64,000 nucleotides of DNA from Pseudanabaena sp. lw0831 (lineage in GTDB: Bacteria; Cyanobacteriota; Cyanobacteriia; Pseudanabaenales; Pseudanabaenaceae), in contig NZ_BBJB01000065.1 of the NCBI RefSeq assembly GCF_016584665.1, forward strand, positions 1 through 64,000. Direction: 5' to 3'. Below the pieces are notes generated by a model. It was not told the origin of the DNA, searched no databases, and worked only from the letters and a program-made list of their open reading frames with translations. Made by a program: the position numbers and the translations under genes. Of the stretch, positions 26,392 to 34,041 are shown piece after piece (position 1 is the stretch's first letter; the number at the start of each line of letters is the position of its first letter).

Positions 26392-27777
26392 CTATAGAAC
26401 TGATGGCACGACCAAATCTTTCATCGCACGATGGATATCTTCAGTAAGTTTGCGGGTGCATTCCTTGGAGGCAGCTCGGCTAGATTGATATTCGGCTAGA
26501 TGCTCTGACACTGATAAAGGTTCGGCAACTGAGATCGTTAATTTGCGATCGCCAAAATTAGGAGTTTCTTTAAAAGCAGAATCTTGATTTCGCTCAGTGA
26601 CGCGCTGTAACACGCTCCACATTAATTTCAAAACTTCAATATAGCGACTAGGGCTAGGATGTTGGCGGACATAATCACTGGTGACACCGATAATGCTTTC
26701 GGCAATTCGCATATGCCAGTTGCTATAGTTAGCTTCGAGCGCTAATTGATCAGCAAAGCCACGCTCCACCCCAGATAATTGCTCAATATCATTAATGTCA
26801 TTACGAAAGATCCGATCCCATCCAGCCTGTTCGAGGCGGCGGCAGCGATCAATTGGTGAACCCTTTGCCTTGATCCCAAAACTCATTTCCGCAACACTCA
26901 AAATGCGATCGGCTAGCTCCTCCAAATTTGCTGCTAAATTATCGGGATTGGTATTTTCGATGTTAACTTTGGCGTAGTTGCCATAGAAAGCTTTGTAATA
27001 ATCGCTGACCCATTTCACTAGGTAACTACCCAAATCGTAAAGTCTTTGATAGCGGTTATCAGGTGTAATCGCGGGTTTACTAATTCCACATTCTTTTTCA
27101 ATCGTGATGATTGTTTGATCAATTTTTCCCCAAGCCTGAGTCGAATATTCGTATTGAATCCCCACAGGAATGATTAACATTTCCTCGGTACGCCCTTCTT
27201 TAAGCAAATCCTCAGCCGCCCAAAATCCAATCTGAGCAATCCCTGGTTCTAGTTCGGCAACTGTCTCACTTTTGCCATTTGTACCACCTTCAGGAGCCAT
27301 CGAAAGAGGCACATCACCATGTGTAATTTGTTTACGCATCCAGCTTAGGGCAAGGCGATCGAGCTTACCGCGAAAAATGGAAATCCCTCCTAATGCTGGA
27401 AATAACCAATTGACGTAATCTCCTGCCCATAGAGAAATGCCGCGATCGTACACAAACCCACTATGGGGCAATGTCGTTAACTTGATGCCCATATCTCTTG
27501 CCTCTTCTGGCACAGCGTAGGCGAGCAGATACAACATCGCAAAGGGATCATCCGTGCTGGGATGCCGAAAAGCAAGCATATATCGTGATTTGCCATCCTG
27601 AAACTTTTTTGTGGCTTCAACAAGGCGATCGACATAGCGGGTTTCAATCTGCTTGATGCCACATTGCCACCGCAACCAAAAGGGCGTTAACAGCCGTATG
27701 ATTTTCAATATAAATTGATTGGCTTTGGGCGGATAAACTTTGAGAGGTGGTTGAACGCGAGTCAGATCTACTGCCAT
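26392..27777 (-). CDS. 1-acyl-sn-glycerol-3-phosphate acyltransferase-like protein
   Basis: 461 residues from the ATG at 27777 (GGAAATC just before it). It holds the acyltransferase block I motif H72-PSTD-D77 and a PEGGTNG block III motif, so it is a PlsC-type enzyme that acylates a lipid or glycerol phosphate. A ~200-residue C-terminal extension, alpha-helical and charged, is typical of the long cyanobacterial form. Two upstream Met codons exist in frame but lack ribosome sites. Substrate is inferred, not known. Convergent with tsaD. Confidence 0.8.
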   Translation of the reverse strand: MAVDLTRVQPPLKVYPPKANQFILKIIRLLTPFWLRWQCGIKQIETRYVDRLVEATKKFQDGKSRYMLAFRHPSTDDPFAMLYLLAYAVPEEARDMGIKLTTLPHSGFVYDRGISLWAGDYVNWLFPALGGISIFRGKLDRLALSWMRKQITHGDVPLSMAPEGGTNGKSETVAELEPGIAQIGFWAAEDLLKEGRTEEMLIIPVGIQYEYSTQAWGKIDQTIITIEKECGISKPAITPDNRYQRLYDLGSYLVKWVSDYYKAFYGNYAKVNIENTNPDNLAANLEELADRILSVAEMSFGIKAKGSPIDRCRRLEQAGWDRIFRNDINDIEQLSGVERGFADQLALEANYSNWHMRIAESIIGVTSDYVRQHPSPSRYIEVLKLMWSVLQRVTERNQDSAFKETPNFGDRKLTISVAEPLSVSEHLAEYQSSRAASKECTRKLTEDIHRAMKDLVVPSVL

Positions 27778-27880
27778 GATTTCCAGTTGTATGTATAGCA
27801 AATACGAATTAAAACACGCAAAGCGTATCTTCGCGATTTTAGCTTTTTTGCAACCCAAATAAATATAGCTATAGGCATTC

Positions 27881-27933
27881 AAAACCAAAAAGAGAGTTGC
27901 GGGGCTCCGCGCCGCAACTCTCTTTTTGGTTTT
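27881..27933. repeat. 53-bp palindrome, slightly decayed at the apex
   Basis: 22-bp perfect arms (AAAACCAAAAAGAGAGTTGC then GG) around GGCTCCGCG. The ends resemble the AAAACCCA family and the tip has lost symmetry. An outer GCTATAG lies 14 bp to the left. Confidence 0.8.
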
Positions 27934-27987
27934 ATGTTGGTTCTAACATAATTAGAATATTCTCAGTCAAGTCAATTAATAAACTCT

Positions 27988-28293
27988 ATGCTGACAAATA
28001 TACCTTTGGTAATGAGCGATTTTGGTGCGTATTTGCAAGCTAGTGGCCGACGTTTTCAATGGATTGCCCCAAAGAAGAACACCAAGTTTCGGACGATCGC
28101 ATGGTCAAGTGGCACGATGTTACTTCTGCGGGTATTACTCCCCAATCGCAAATATGCCGTGGCAAGAATATACTGCGCCACTCATGAGATTTTAAAAAAG
28201 ACTCATCAACACCTCATCAATGGTGATCGCCTATCGGTAAAGATTGGCTTTCAGTTAACGCGATCGATGTGGTGCGCCATTCCTCAAGTATAG
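27988..28293 (+). CDS. Hypothetical protein
   Basis: 101-residue basic protein with no recognised family. It has three Trp residues and a hydrophobic strand (TMLLLRVLLPNRKYAVARIYC). HIP1-related sequence GCGATCG lies in it, as in real genes, and it fills the only coding-looking space between the acyltransferase and carbonic anhydrase genes. No ribosome site is evident. I would treat it as plausible but unproven; it could be a chance frame. Confidence 0.35.
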   Translation: MLTNIPLVMSDFGAYLQASGRRFQWIAPKKNTKFRTIAWSSGTMLLLRVLLPNRKYAVARIYCATHEILKKTHQHLINGDRLSVKIGFQLTRSMWCAIPQV

Positions 28294-28295
28294 AA

Positions 28296-28323
28296 AATCA
28301 AAAGCTTTGCAAAGCTTTTGATT
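28296..28323. repeat. 28-bp perfect palindrome
   Basis: 14-bp arms without loop (AATCAAAAGCTTTG), 5 bp after the hypothetical gene's stop. Contains GCTTTGC/GCAAAGC back to back. Confidence 0.75.
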
Positions 28324-28327
28324 AAAC

Positions 28328-28372
28328 CCAGAAAGTGAAATGCGGCGCTTCGCGCCGCATTTCACTTTCTGG
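28328..28372. repeat. 45-bp palindrome upstream of carbonic anhydrase
   Basis: 21-bp perfect arms (CCAGAAAGTGAAATGCGGCG then C) with TTC loop, apex GCGCTTCGCGC. A second mini-hairpin (AGCGCAAAGCGCT) follows at about 28373. Four palindromic units in about 100 bp make this the densest spot in the window. Confidence 0.85.
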
Positions 28373-28458
28373 AGCGCAAAGCGCTATACACTAAACAGTA
28401 AGCAATACACACAAGCAATAAAGCGATAAATTGCGGCATCCAAGGTCAACACTGGTAT

Positions 28459-29253
28459 ATGAGAAAGCTACTAAAGGGTTTACACAAGTTTCAATCGTCC
28501 TATTTCCCTGCCAATCAAGAGATTTTTGAACAACTTGCCGATGGACAAAAGCCGCGTGTGTTGTTTATTACCTGCTCCGATTCGCGGATTGTGCCGCATC
28601 TCATTACTCAGTCAGGTGTTGGCGAACTGTTTGTCATCCGTAATGCAGGGAATTTAGTGCCGCCCTTTGGTGCTGCGAATGGTGGTGAAGGCGCTGCGAT
28701 CGAATATGCGATCCATGCTCTGGGGATCGAGCAGGTAATTATCTGTGGGCATTCAAACTGTGGGGCGATGAAAGGGTTACTCAAGTTAGAAAAGCTGAGA
28801 ACCGAGATGCCTTTGGTCTATGAATGGCTGCAACATGCTGAGTCAACTCGCCGATTGATTCAAGAAAACTATGCTGATGTTAAAGGTGAAGAGCTGATGG
28901 CGATCACGATGGCAGAGAACGTCGTCACCCAGATCGAAAACCTAAAAACCTATCCCGTAATTCGCTCTAAATTGCATCAAAACAAGATGTCAATCTACGG
29001 ATGGATTTATGACATTGAGTCAGGCGAAGTACTTGCCTACAATCCTGAGACTGATGATTTTGAGGTTCCGCAAACTTTGTTAGCCAATCCAAACGGCTCG
29101 TCAAATGAACATTTTGCCCATACTGATGCCCCTCCCATACCATCGGCGTATCAGAATGGTTCCCAGCAAGTAGAGACTAAAAATGCTGGAGATCTACCTT
29201 CATGGATGTCACCTGAGCAAGCTAATCGCATCTATCGCGGTTCAGCCCGCTAA
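28459..29253 (+). CDS. ccaA: Beta-class carbonic anhydrase
   Basis: Interconverts CO2 and bicarbonate; in beta-cyanobacteria this class works in the carboxysome. 264 residues. Zinc ligands and active dyad are in place: C39-S-D41-S-R43, H98 and C101 (CGHSNCGAM). The catalytic domain covers residues ~1-200 and a ~60-residue C-terminal extension follows, as in cyanobacterial CcaA. Carboxysomal targeting is inferred from family, not shown. A cluster of palindromes precedes it; the stop is followed by another (29275). Symbol given by similarity. Confidence 0.9.
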   Translation: MRKLLKGLHKFQSSYFPANQEIFEQLADGQKPRVLFITCSDSRIVPHLITQSGVGELFVIRNAGNLVPPFGAANGGEGAAIEYAIHALGIEQVIICGHSNCGAMKGLLKLEKLRTEMPLVYEWLQHAESTRRLIQENYADVKGEELMAITMAENVVTQIENLKTYPVIRSKLHQNKMSIYGWIYDIESGEVLAYNPETDDFEVPQTLLANPNGSSNEHFAHTDAPPIPSAYQNGSQQVETKNAGDLPSWMSPEQANRIYRGSAR

Positions 29254-29274
29254 ATTACTGCATTTTGACCTCAA

Positions 29275-29339
29275 ACCCGAACCCAAAGATTTTTACAAGT
29301 GTTGCTTCGCAACACTTGTAAAAATCTTTGGGTTCGGGT
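29275..29339. terminator. 65-bp palindrome after ccaA
   Basis: 31-bp perfect arms (ACCCGAACCCAAAGATTTTT... to GTTGC) with TTC loop, apex GCTTCGC. Lies between convergent ccaA and arsR genes and could terminate both. Confidence 0.85.
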
Positions 29340-29366
29340 GATTAAAATAGTTGCAAAGCACCGCCC

Positions 29367-29669
29367 TTAATCTAGGCTATGTAAAATTGCATCTAATAAA
29401 TTTGGAAATCTAGCATCTAAATCTTCGCGTCGTAGAGAATTATGATGTTGAGTTCCTTCTAGGCGCGTATACATGATGCCTGTATCTCGCAAAACCTTAT
29501 AGTGGTGCGATTGTGTGGATTTGCTCATTTCCAAACAAAATTCGCCGCAGGTAATCTCTTTTTTGGTTGCCAACATTTTCACAATTTGTAAGCGCGTCGG
29601 ATCGCTGAGTCCATAGAGTACATCGGTTAAAGAAATATTGTCGCGATCGGGGTGGTGATATTGGCGCAT
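29367..29669 (-). CDS. ArsR family transcriptional regulator
   Basis: 100-residue winged helix protein: LYGLSDPTRLQIVKML opening, helix-turn-helix at about residues 40-62 (ITCGEFCLEMSKSTQSHHYKVL), then the wing (GIMYTRLEGTQHHNSLR). C41 and C45 could sense a thiol-reactive signal or metal; inferred. It is divergent from an old-yellow-enzyme reductase gene, and a 15-8-15 inverted repeat between them looks like its operator, so it most likely represses the reductase and perhaps itself. A 55-bp palindrome ends 12 bp before its start. Confidence 0.88.
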   Translation of the reverse strand: MRQYHHPDRDNISLTDVLYGLSDPTRLQIVKMLATKKEITCGEFCLEMSKSTQSHHYKVLRDTGIMYTRLEGTQHHNSLRREDLDARFPNLLDAILHSLD

Positions 29670-29680
29670 TACAAAAAGCC

Positions 29681-29735
29681 GAGAAAATTAAGACAATCAA
29701 AATGGCTTTGCCATTTTGATTGTCTTAATTTTCTC
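29681..29735. repeat. 55-bp palindrome in the arsR leader
   Basis: 25-bp perfect arms (GAGAAAATTAAGACAATCAA... to ATGG) with CTTTG loop, apex GGCTTTGCC. It lies between the operator and the arsR start codon, in the 5' leader. Confidence 0.85.
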
Positions 29736-29741
29736 ATAATG

Positions 29742-29786
29742 TTGCATAAATTTCTATTGTTCGCATATAATCGAACAATAGAAATT
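29742..29786 (+). promoter_or_regulatory. Probable ArsR operator and promoter of the reductase gene
   Basis: Perfect inverted repeat with 15-bp arms (AATTTCTATTGTTCG at 29749-29763; CGAACAATAGAAATT at 29772-29786) and an 8-bp spacer. The spacer holds TATAAT (29766-29771), a consensus -10 box, with TTGCAT at 29742-29747 as -35, 18 bp away. Repressor bound here would block RNA polymerase. The reductase start is 23 bp after the right arm. Pattern is plain; the regulator assignment is inferred from divergence. Confidence 0.75.
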
Positions 29787-29808
29787 CAAACACTCACACA
29801 TTAATCCT

Positions 29809-30891
29809 ATGAGCGCTCCTCTTCTCTCGACCGTCAAGCTCGGTCGTTATACATTGCCAAATCGGATTGTGATGGCTCCTTTAACTCGCAATCGTGCTGC
29901 TACTGGCAACGTCCCCACAGCTTTAAATGCCTTGCACTATGCGCAACGGGCTTCAGCAGGATTGCTAATCACAGAAGCGACACAGGTTTGTCCACAGGGT
30001 CAGGGATATCCGAATACTCCAGGGATTTATTCTGATGAACAAGTCTCAGGCTGGCGCTTGGTGACCGAAGCAGTTCATGCAAAGGGTGGGAAAATCTTTT
30101 TACAGCTTTGGCATGTAGGAAGGATTTCGCATCCAGATTTTCAGCCTAATGGCGAGTTACCTGTTGCTCCATCAGCGATCGCACCTGAAGGAGAAGTCTT
30201 TACTTATACAGGCATGAAGCCCTATGTCACGCCTCGCGCTTTGGAATTAGATGAGATTCCTCAAATTATCGAACAATATCGCATCGGCGCAAAGAATGCT
30301 CTCGAAGCTGGCTTTGATGGAGTAGAAATTCATAGTGCCAATGGATATCTATTAGATCAATTCTTGCAGGACAATACTAATCATCGCACCGATATTTATG
30401 GTGGCTCAATTGAGAATCGCGCCCGTCTATTGTTGGAAGTAACAGCAGCGGTTGTGGATGTATGGGGTAGCGATCGCGTAGGTGTGAGACTTTCTCCTAG
30501 CGGCACATTTGGTAGCGTGTATGATTCCAATCGCGCTGTGACTTTTGGGTATGCAGTTAAGGAACTAAACCGCTTTAATCTTGCCTATTTGCATTTAGTC
30601 GCTCCCAGAGTCGAAGGATTTGGTTCTGCTGAAGATCAACCCGATCTTGGAGCTGACTTCTTCCGCCCGATTTTTAATAGCACGATTATTACTGCGGGTG
30701 GTTATACCCTTGAGACTGGAAACGCCGCGATCGCATCTGGTGCTGCGGATCTGGTTGCCTTTGGTCGTCTCTACATTGCTAACCCCGACCTAGTAGAACG
30801 TTTTGCCGCCAATGCACCTTTGAATACACCCGATCGCAATACCTTCTACGGAGGCGATGAGAAAGGTTATACAGACTATCCAAGCTTATAA
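29809..30891 (+). CDS. Alkene reductase, old yellow enzyme family
   Basis: NADPH-dependent flavoenzyme that reduces activated C=C bonds. 360 residues with the TIM-barrel hallmarks: RIVMAPLTRNRA, QLWHVGRISHP, HSANGYLLDQFLQDNTNHRTD with GGSIENRARLLLE, and FGRLYIANPDLVERF. FMN and catalytic positions appear conserved. It is close to NemA-like reductases. Its promoter overlaps a probable ArsR operator, so induction by an electrophile or similar stress is likely. The stop codon TAA forms the tip of a perfect palindrome shared with the converging kinase gene. Confidence 0.92.
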   Translation: MSAPLLSTVKLGRYTLPNRIVMAPLTRNRAATGNVPTALNALHYAQRASAGLLITEATQVCPQGQGYPNTPGIYSDEQVSGWRLVTEAVHAKGGKIFLQLWHVGRISHPDFQPNGELPVAPSAIAPEGEVFTYTGMKPYVTPRALELDEIPQIIEQYRIGAKNALEAGFDGVEIHSANGYLLDQFLQDNTNHRTDIYGGSIENRARLLLEVTAAVVDVWGSDRVGVRLSPSGTFGSVYDSNRAVTFGYAVKELNRFNLAYLHLVAPRVEGFGSAEDQPDLGADFFRPIFNSTIITAGGYTLETGNAAIASGAADLVAFGRLYIANPDLVERFAANAPLNTPDRNTFYGGDEKGYTDYPSL

Positions 30892-30931
30892 ACAGTTAGA
30901 GAGTTCGCAAAGCGAACTCTCTAACTGTTTA
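30889..30931. terminator. 43-bp palindrome holding two stop codons
   Basis: 20-bp perfect arms (TAAACAGTTAGAGAGTTCGC) with AAA loop, apex GCAAAGC. The terminal TAA of each arm is the stop codon of the gene on that side. A bidirectional terminator is the obvious role. Confidence 0.9.
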
Positions 30932-33247
30932 TGACAAAAGGCGAACTTGCGATCGCTTAATGGCAGCAATTAAAGTTTCAATTTTGATAGGCTTACTAAG
31001 AAAATCATCCATTCCTGCCGCCAAGCAATGCTCTCGATCGCTAGGCATGGCATTTGCTGTCATCGCAATAATCCGAGGACGCATAGCAAAGTCCCATTCT
31101 TCTAAAATCTTTGCTGTGGCTTCTAAACCATCCATTACAGGCATTTGAATATCCATAAATACCAAATCATAAGTACGCGATCGCAGCATTTCTATTACTT
31201 CAAGACCATTATTCGCAATATCGACGATGTAGCCCAATCTTTGAAACAGCCGTGAAGCAACTTTCTGATTCACAAGGTTATCTTCGGCAAGTAAAATTTG
31301 TAAAGGATACTGCTGGGCTAATTTGGAGTCAAACCCATGCTGAGAATTTAGCACTTGAGCAGAATTTTTTGACAATAGATATTGGTGAGTATCATGATCG
31401 ATTTCACCATAGTCAATAGGATCGACAACTTCAAATGGTAATCGTAAATTAAAACAACTACCTAAACCTAATTCACTAGTTACACTAATTTCACCCCCCA
31501 AAAATTTAGCAATTTTTTGACTGATGGCTAATCCTAACCCTGTACCTTGAGATTTAAACTTATTCTCTCCCGCTTGCTCAAAGGGTAAAAAGATTTTGTT
31601 CAGTTTTTCAGAGTCAATCCCTACAGCTGTATCTGCGATCGCAAATAGTACATATACAACTTCAGGTGTAGGCGAAATGGAATGTGAAGAACAAGTGATT
31701 ACATTGATGTGGTCGGAAGATTCGAGATCAGAAATCAACTCTTGATTAGTCATTTTGCTGACCGCAAAAGTCACTGTGCCTTTATCTGTAAATTTCAAAG
31801 CATTACCCAACAAATTAAAGAGAATCTGCCGTAATCGCTTGGCATCTGTATGTATGATCTGGGGTAGATCGGGAGTAAACTCGCAAACTAAGTCTATGCC
31901 TTTTTTCTGCGCTGAAACTCGAAAACTCTCACTCACTCCATGCAATAGTTGTAAAAACTGACAATCCAGCGGCTGAATTTCCATTTTACCTGCTTCGATT
32001 TTGGAAATATCGAGAATATCTTCAATTAAAGATAGTAAATGAAATCCTGCATTGCAAATAATTTGTAAATCTTCCTTTTGTTGTGGCGAAGCACTTTCAT
32101 CGTCCTGAAGCAATTGAGTGACACCAATAATTGCATTGAGTGGAGTGCGCAACTCATGGCTCATATTAGTCAAAAAGTAACTTTTTGAACGGTTTGCGGC
32201 TTCGGCTAATTGTTTAGCTTGGGTAAGTTCTTGATTGCTCTTAGTGAGAAGTTGTGATTTCTGAAGTAGTTCTATTTGGGACTTTTTCAAATGATTGCTA
32301 TTGCGACGCTGTTCATTAATTGTTCCTGACAAAATTAATGTAAATGAAACAGTAGCGACAATAAAACTTTGTAATAACAGTAAGGATTCATTAATATTGA
32401 CTCTCGCAAATGATCCTGAGCCGTTGAGTGTACCAACAATAGCAATTATGGCAATCAACAGGATCAAATTAGTAGCTGCAAAATGACCAAAACGGAAAGT
32501 TACCCATACCAAACAGGGAATAATCAGATACTCAATAGGATAAATACCAACAAAAGCGGTTTGGGAAATTGTTAACACAATGACTAACATCACCAATGCT
32601 TCCAAAAAGTGTAAAAGCTTGGTTTTCCGATAGAAGTAGATTAGTTTATAGCTGGTAATCTCACTCCAACTTAAGAGGGTCGGAGTTAATACAAAAATAC
32701 CTGTCACATTGGACACCCACCAAGTTAGCCAGACACTTGGATAAACAGACCAAGCGATCGTGCCGCCTAAGCATAGGGCAGTTACGCCTGCTGTTGCATT
32801 CACCATCGTTCCCATTAGCCCAGTCAACCAGAAAAACTGGGAAACATTCCGAAAATTTCTGAGCGGACTTTCTCTGCCGATCGCCCGACGCAATAGATAA
32901 CTGCCCAAGCCAATTCCTGTAGTTGTACCGATCGCAATCATTGTGACTTGGGCAATAGATTGCAATAGATGGAAAGTGGTATCGGTTTTCAGAAAAGCCC
33001 AAATATTTGCCAAGAAAGAACCAATCAGGACTCCGAGGAGTAAGCGATCGCCAAATAGCAAAATGGCTGCTGATGCAAATCCATCAGGAAACCAAACAGG
33101 TGTGACATCTTGAGGAGTAGAAGCGAGGTGGCGACAAATTTCGGCAAGCCCATAGTACCCTAATGCGACGATGGTGATACCGAGGCAATTAATAAAGGTT
33201 TTCCAAATAGATTTGTGTTGACTAAAAATCACAGGAATTCTCAACAT
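30929..33247 (-). CDS. Hybrid histidine kinase with MASE1-like sensor
   Basis: 772 residues. Residues ~15-310 form about eight membrane helices resembling a MASE1 sensor (WFPDGFASAAILLFGDR, WVSNVTGIFVLTP). A coiled coil (~315-350) leads to the HisKA box with phospho-acceptor H364 (NMSHELRTPL), then the ATPase domain (LRQILFNLLGNALKFT; GTGLGLAISQKI) and a C-terminal receiver with D699 (FMDIQMPVMDG). All catalytic residues are present. The stimulus is unknown. The receiver resembles the single-domain receiver at 44135, suggesting a shared ancestor. Converges with the reductase gene. Confidence 0.92.
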   Translation of the reverse strand: MLRIPVIFSQHKSIWKTFINCLGITIVALGYYGLAEICRHLASTPQDVTPVWFPDGFASAAILLFGDRLLLGVLIGSFLANIWAFLKTDTTFHLLQSIAQVTMIAIGTTTGIGLGSYLLRRAIGRESPLRNFRNVSQFFWLTGLMGTMVNATAGVTALCLGGTIAWSVYPSVWLTWWVSNVTGIFVLTPTLLSWSEITSYKLIYFYRKTKLLHFLEALVMLVIVLTISQTAFVGIYPIEYLIIPCLVWVTFRFGHFAATNLILLIAIIAIVGTLNGSGSFARVNINESLLLLQSFIVATVSFTLILSGTINEQRRNSNHLKKSQIELLQKSQLLTKSNQELTQAKQLAEAANRSKSYFLTNMSHELRTPLNAIIGVTQLLQDDESASPQQKEDLQIICNAGFHLLSLIEDILDISKIEAGKMEIQPLDCQFLQLLHGVSESFRVSAQKKGIDLVCEFTPDLPQIIHTDAKRLRQILFNLLGNALKFTDKGTVTFAVSKMTNQELISDLESSDHINVITCSSHSISPTPEVVYVLFAIADTAVGIDSEKLNKIFLPFEQAGENKFKSQGTGLGLAISQKIAKFLGGEISVTSELGLGSCFNLRLPFEVVDPIDYGEIDHDTHQYLLSKNSAQVLNSQHGFDSKLAQQYPLQILLAEDNLVNQKVASRLFQRLGYIVDIANNGLEVIEMLRSRTYDLVFMDIQMPVMDGLEATAKILEEWDFAMRPRIIAMTANAMPSDREHCLAAGMDDFLSKPIKIETLIAAIKRSQVRLLS

Positions 33248-33676
33248 ATTGCCGTACCTAATAGCTCAATTCCGTATAGCCCTCTAACTGATTTTATGTC
33301 GTAACTAGCTACAAAACTTAAACCATAGAAGCTTGTGTCACCCGCTAAGCTCGCGGCGCAAGCTCTGACAAGGAAAGCTGGTTGGGGAATAAAGTGCATT
33401 TTTCTTGCCAAGTAAAATCAGCTATTAGAAAGATTGTATTCGGTTAATTGAGTTTATTTTTATAAAAAACGAAGAATTTTCTTGTACCTTGCAGCCTGTT
33501 TAATGTTGAGAGATCACTGTTCATTAATGATCTAGATCGTTGATTGTTGTAATTGCAATCGTAATTTTGAGTGTTGAAGATCGTTAATTTCGTATTGTTT
33601 GAATCACCAACAGATTTAGCGATCGCACCGACAATAGTGATATTCAGAAATGTTATCCAGACCGAGGGGGACTACT
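33248..33676. other. 429-bp spacer between the kinase and a small gene
   Basis: No gene seen. A decayed hairpin AGCTTG...CAAGCT (33330-33364) keeps the apex GCTAAGC. ATGATCTAGATCGT near 33526-33539 resembles the centre of a CRP site but lacks the TGTGA halves. Promoters for the divergent genes are presumably here; I could not place them. Confidence 0.5.
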
Positions 33677-33895
33677 ATGACACCTATACAAATAGCCAGA
33701 ACCCAAGAATTACTGAGCGATCAACAGTTTCAGCTTTTCTTTCAACTCAGCAAGATTCGTGGATGGATGGGAGAACTCTATTTAGAACTAGTTTTGTCCT
33801 CTGAAGATGTTGAATATATCTATCGATCAGAGACTGATATCTGCAATTACAAAGACGATCAAAATGAACTGCAATCTCCCTATCTAATGCGTTGA
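33677..33895 (+). CDS. Small hypothetical protein
   Basis: 72 residues from the ATG at 33677, chosen because GAGGGGG lies 6 bp before it; an earlier ATG at 33650 has no ribosome site. The sequence (MTPIQIARTQELLSDQQF, QLFFQLSKIRGWMGELYLEL) forms two amphipathic helices and has an acidic C-terminus. No family recognised. The strong ribosome site supports it being real. A hairpin follows 18 bp after the stop. Confidence 0.5.
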   Translation: MTPIQIARTQELLSDQQFQLFFQLSKIRGWMGELYLELVLSSEDVEYIYRSETDICNYKDDQNELQSPYLMR

Positions 33896-33912
33896 TTTAC
33901 CATGAAAACAAA

Positions 33913-33949
33913 AAAGAGAATGGCGGCGCTTCGCGCCGTCATTCTCTTT
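33913..33949. terminator. 37-bp hairpin after the small gene
   Basis: 17-bp arms with one G-T mismatch (AAAGAGAATGGCGGCGC) and TTC loop, apex GCTTCGC. A-rich before and T-rich after. Confidence 0.75.
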
Positions 33950-33953
33950 ATAT

Positions 33954-33982
33954 ACCCGTTGAATTACTGTAATTTAACGGGT
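33954..33982. promoter_or_regulatory. 13-3-13 inverted repeat before the dynamin-like gene
   Basis: ACCCGTTGAATTA / TAATTTAACGGGT with CTG between and one mismatch. It differs from the GC-apex hairpins and lies 60 bp before the next start codon. Could be an operator or leader hairpin. Confidence 0.45.
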
Positions 33983-34041
33983 GTATACATGATATATTTA
34001 GGCTAGAGCGTTAAATTTGCTTAAATCAAGGATCTGCTTGT

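Noticed and set aside
33526-33539. TGATCTAGATC-containing palindrome before the small gene at 33677 as a CRP site
   Set aside because: The centre matches but the TGTGA/TCACA halves do not, so it is too weak to call.
33571-33804. Open frame overlapping the small gene at 33677
   Set aside because: Different frame, no ribosome site; the frame with the GAGGGGG box is preferred.
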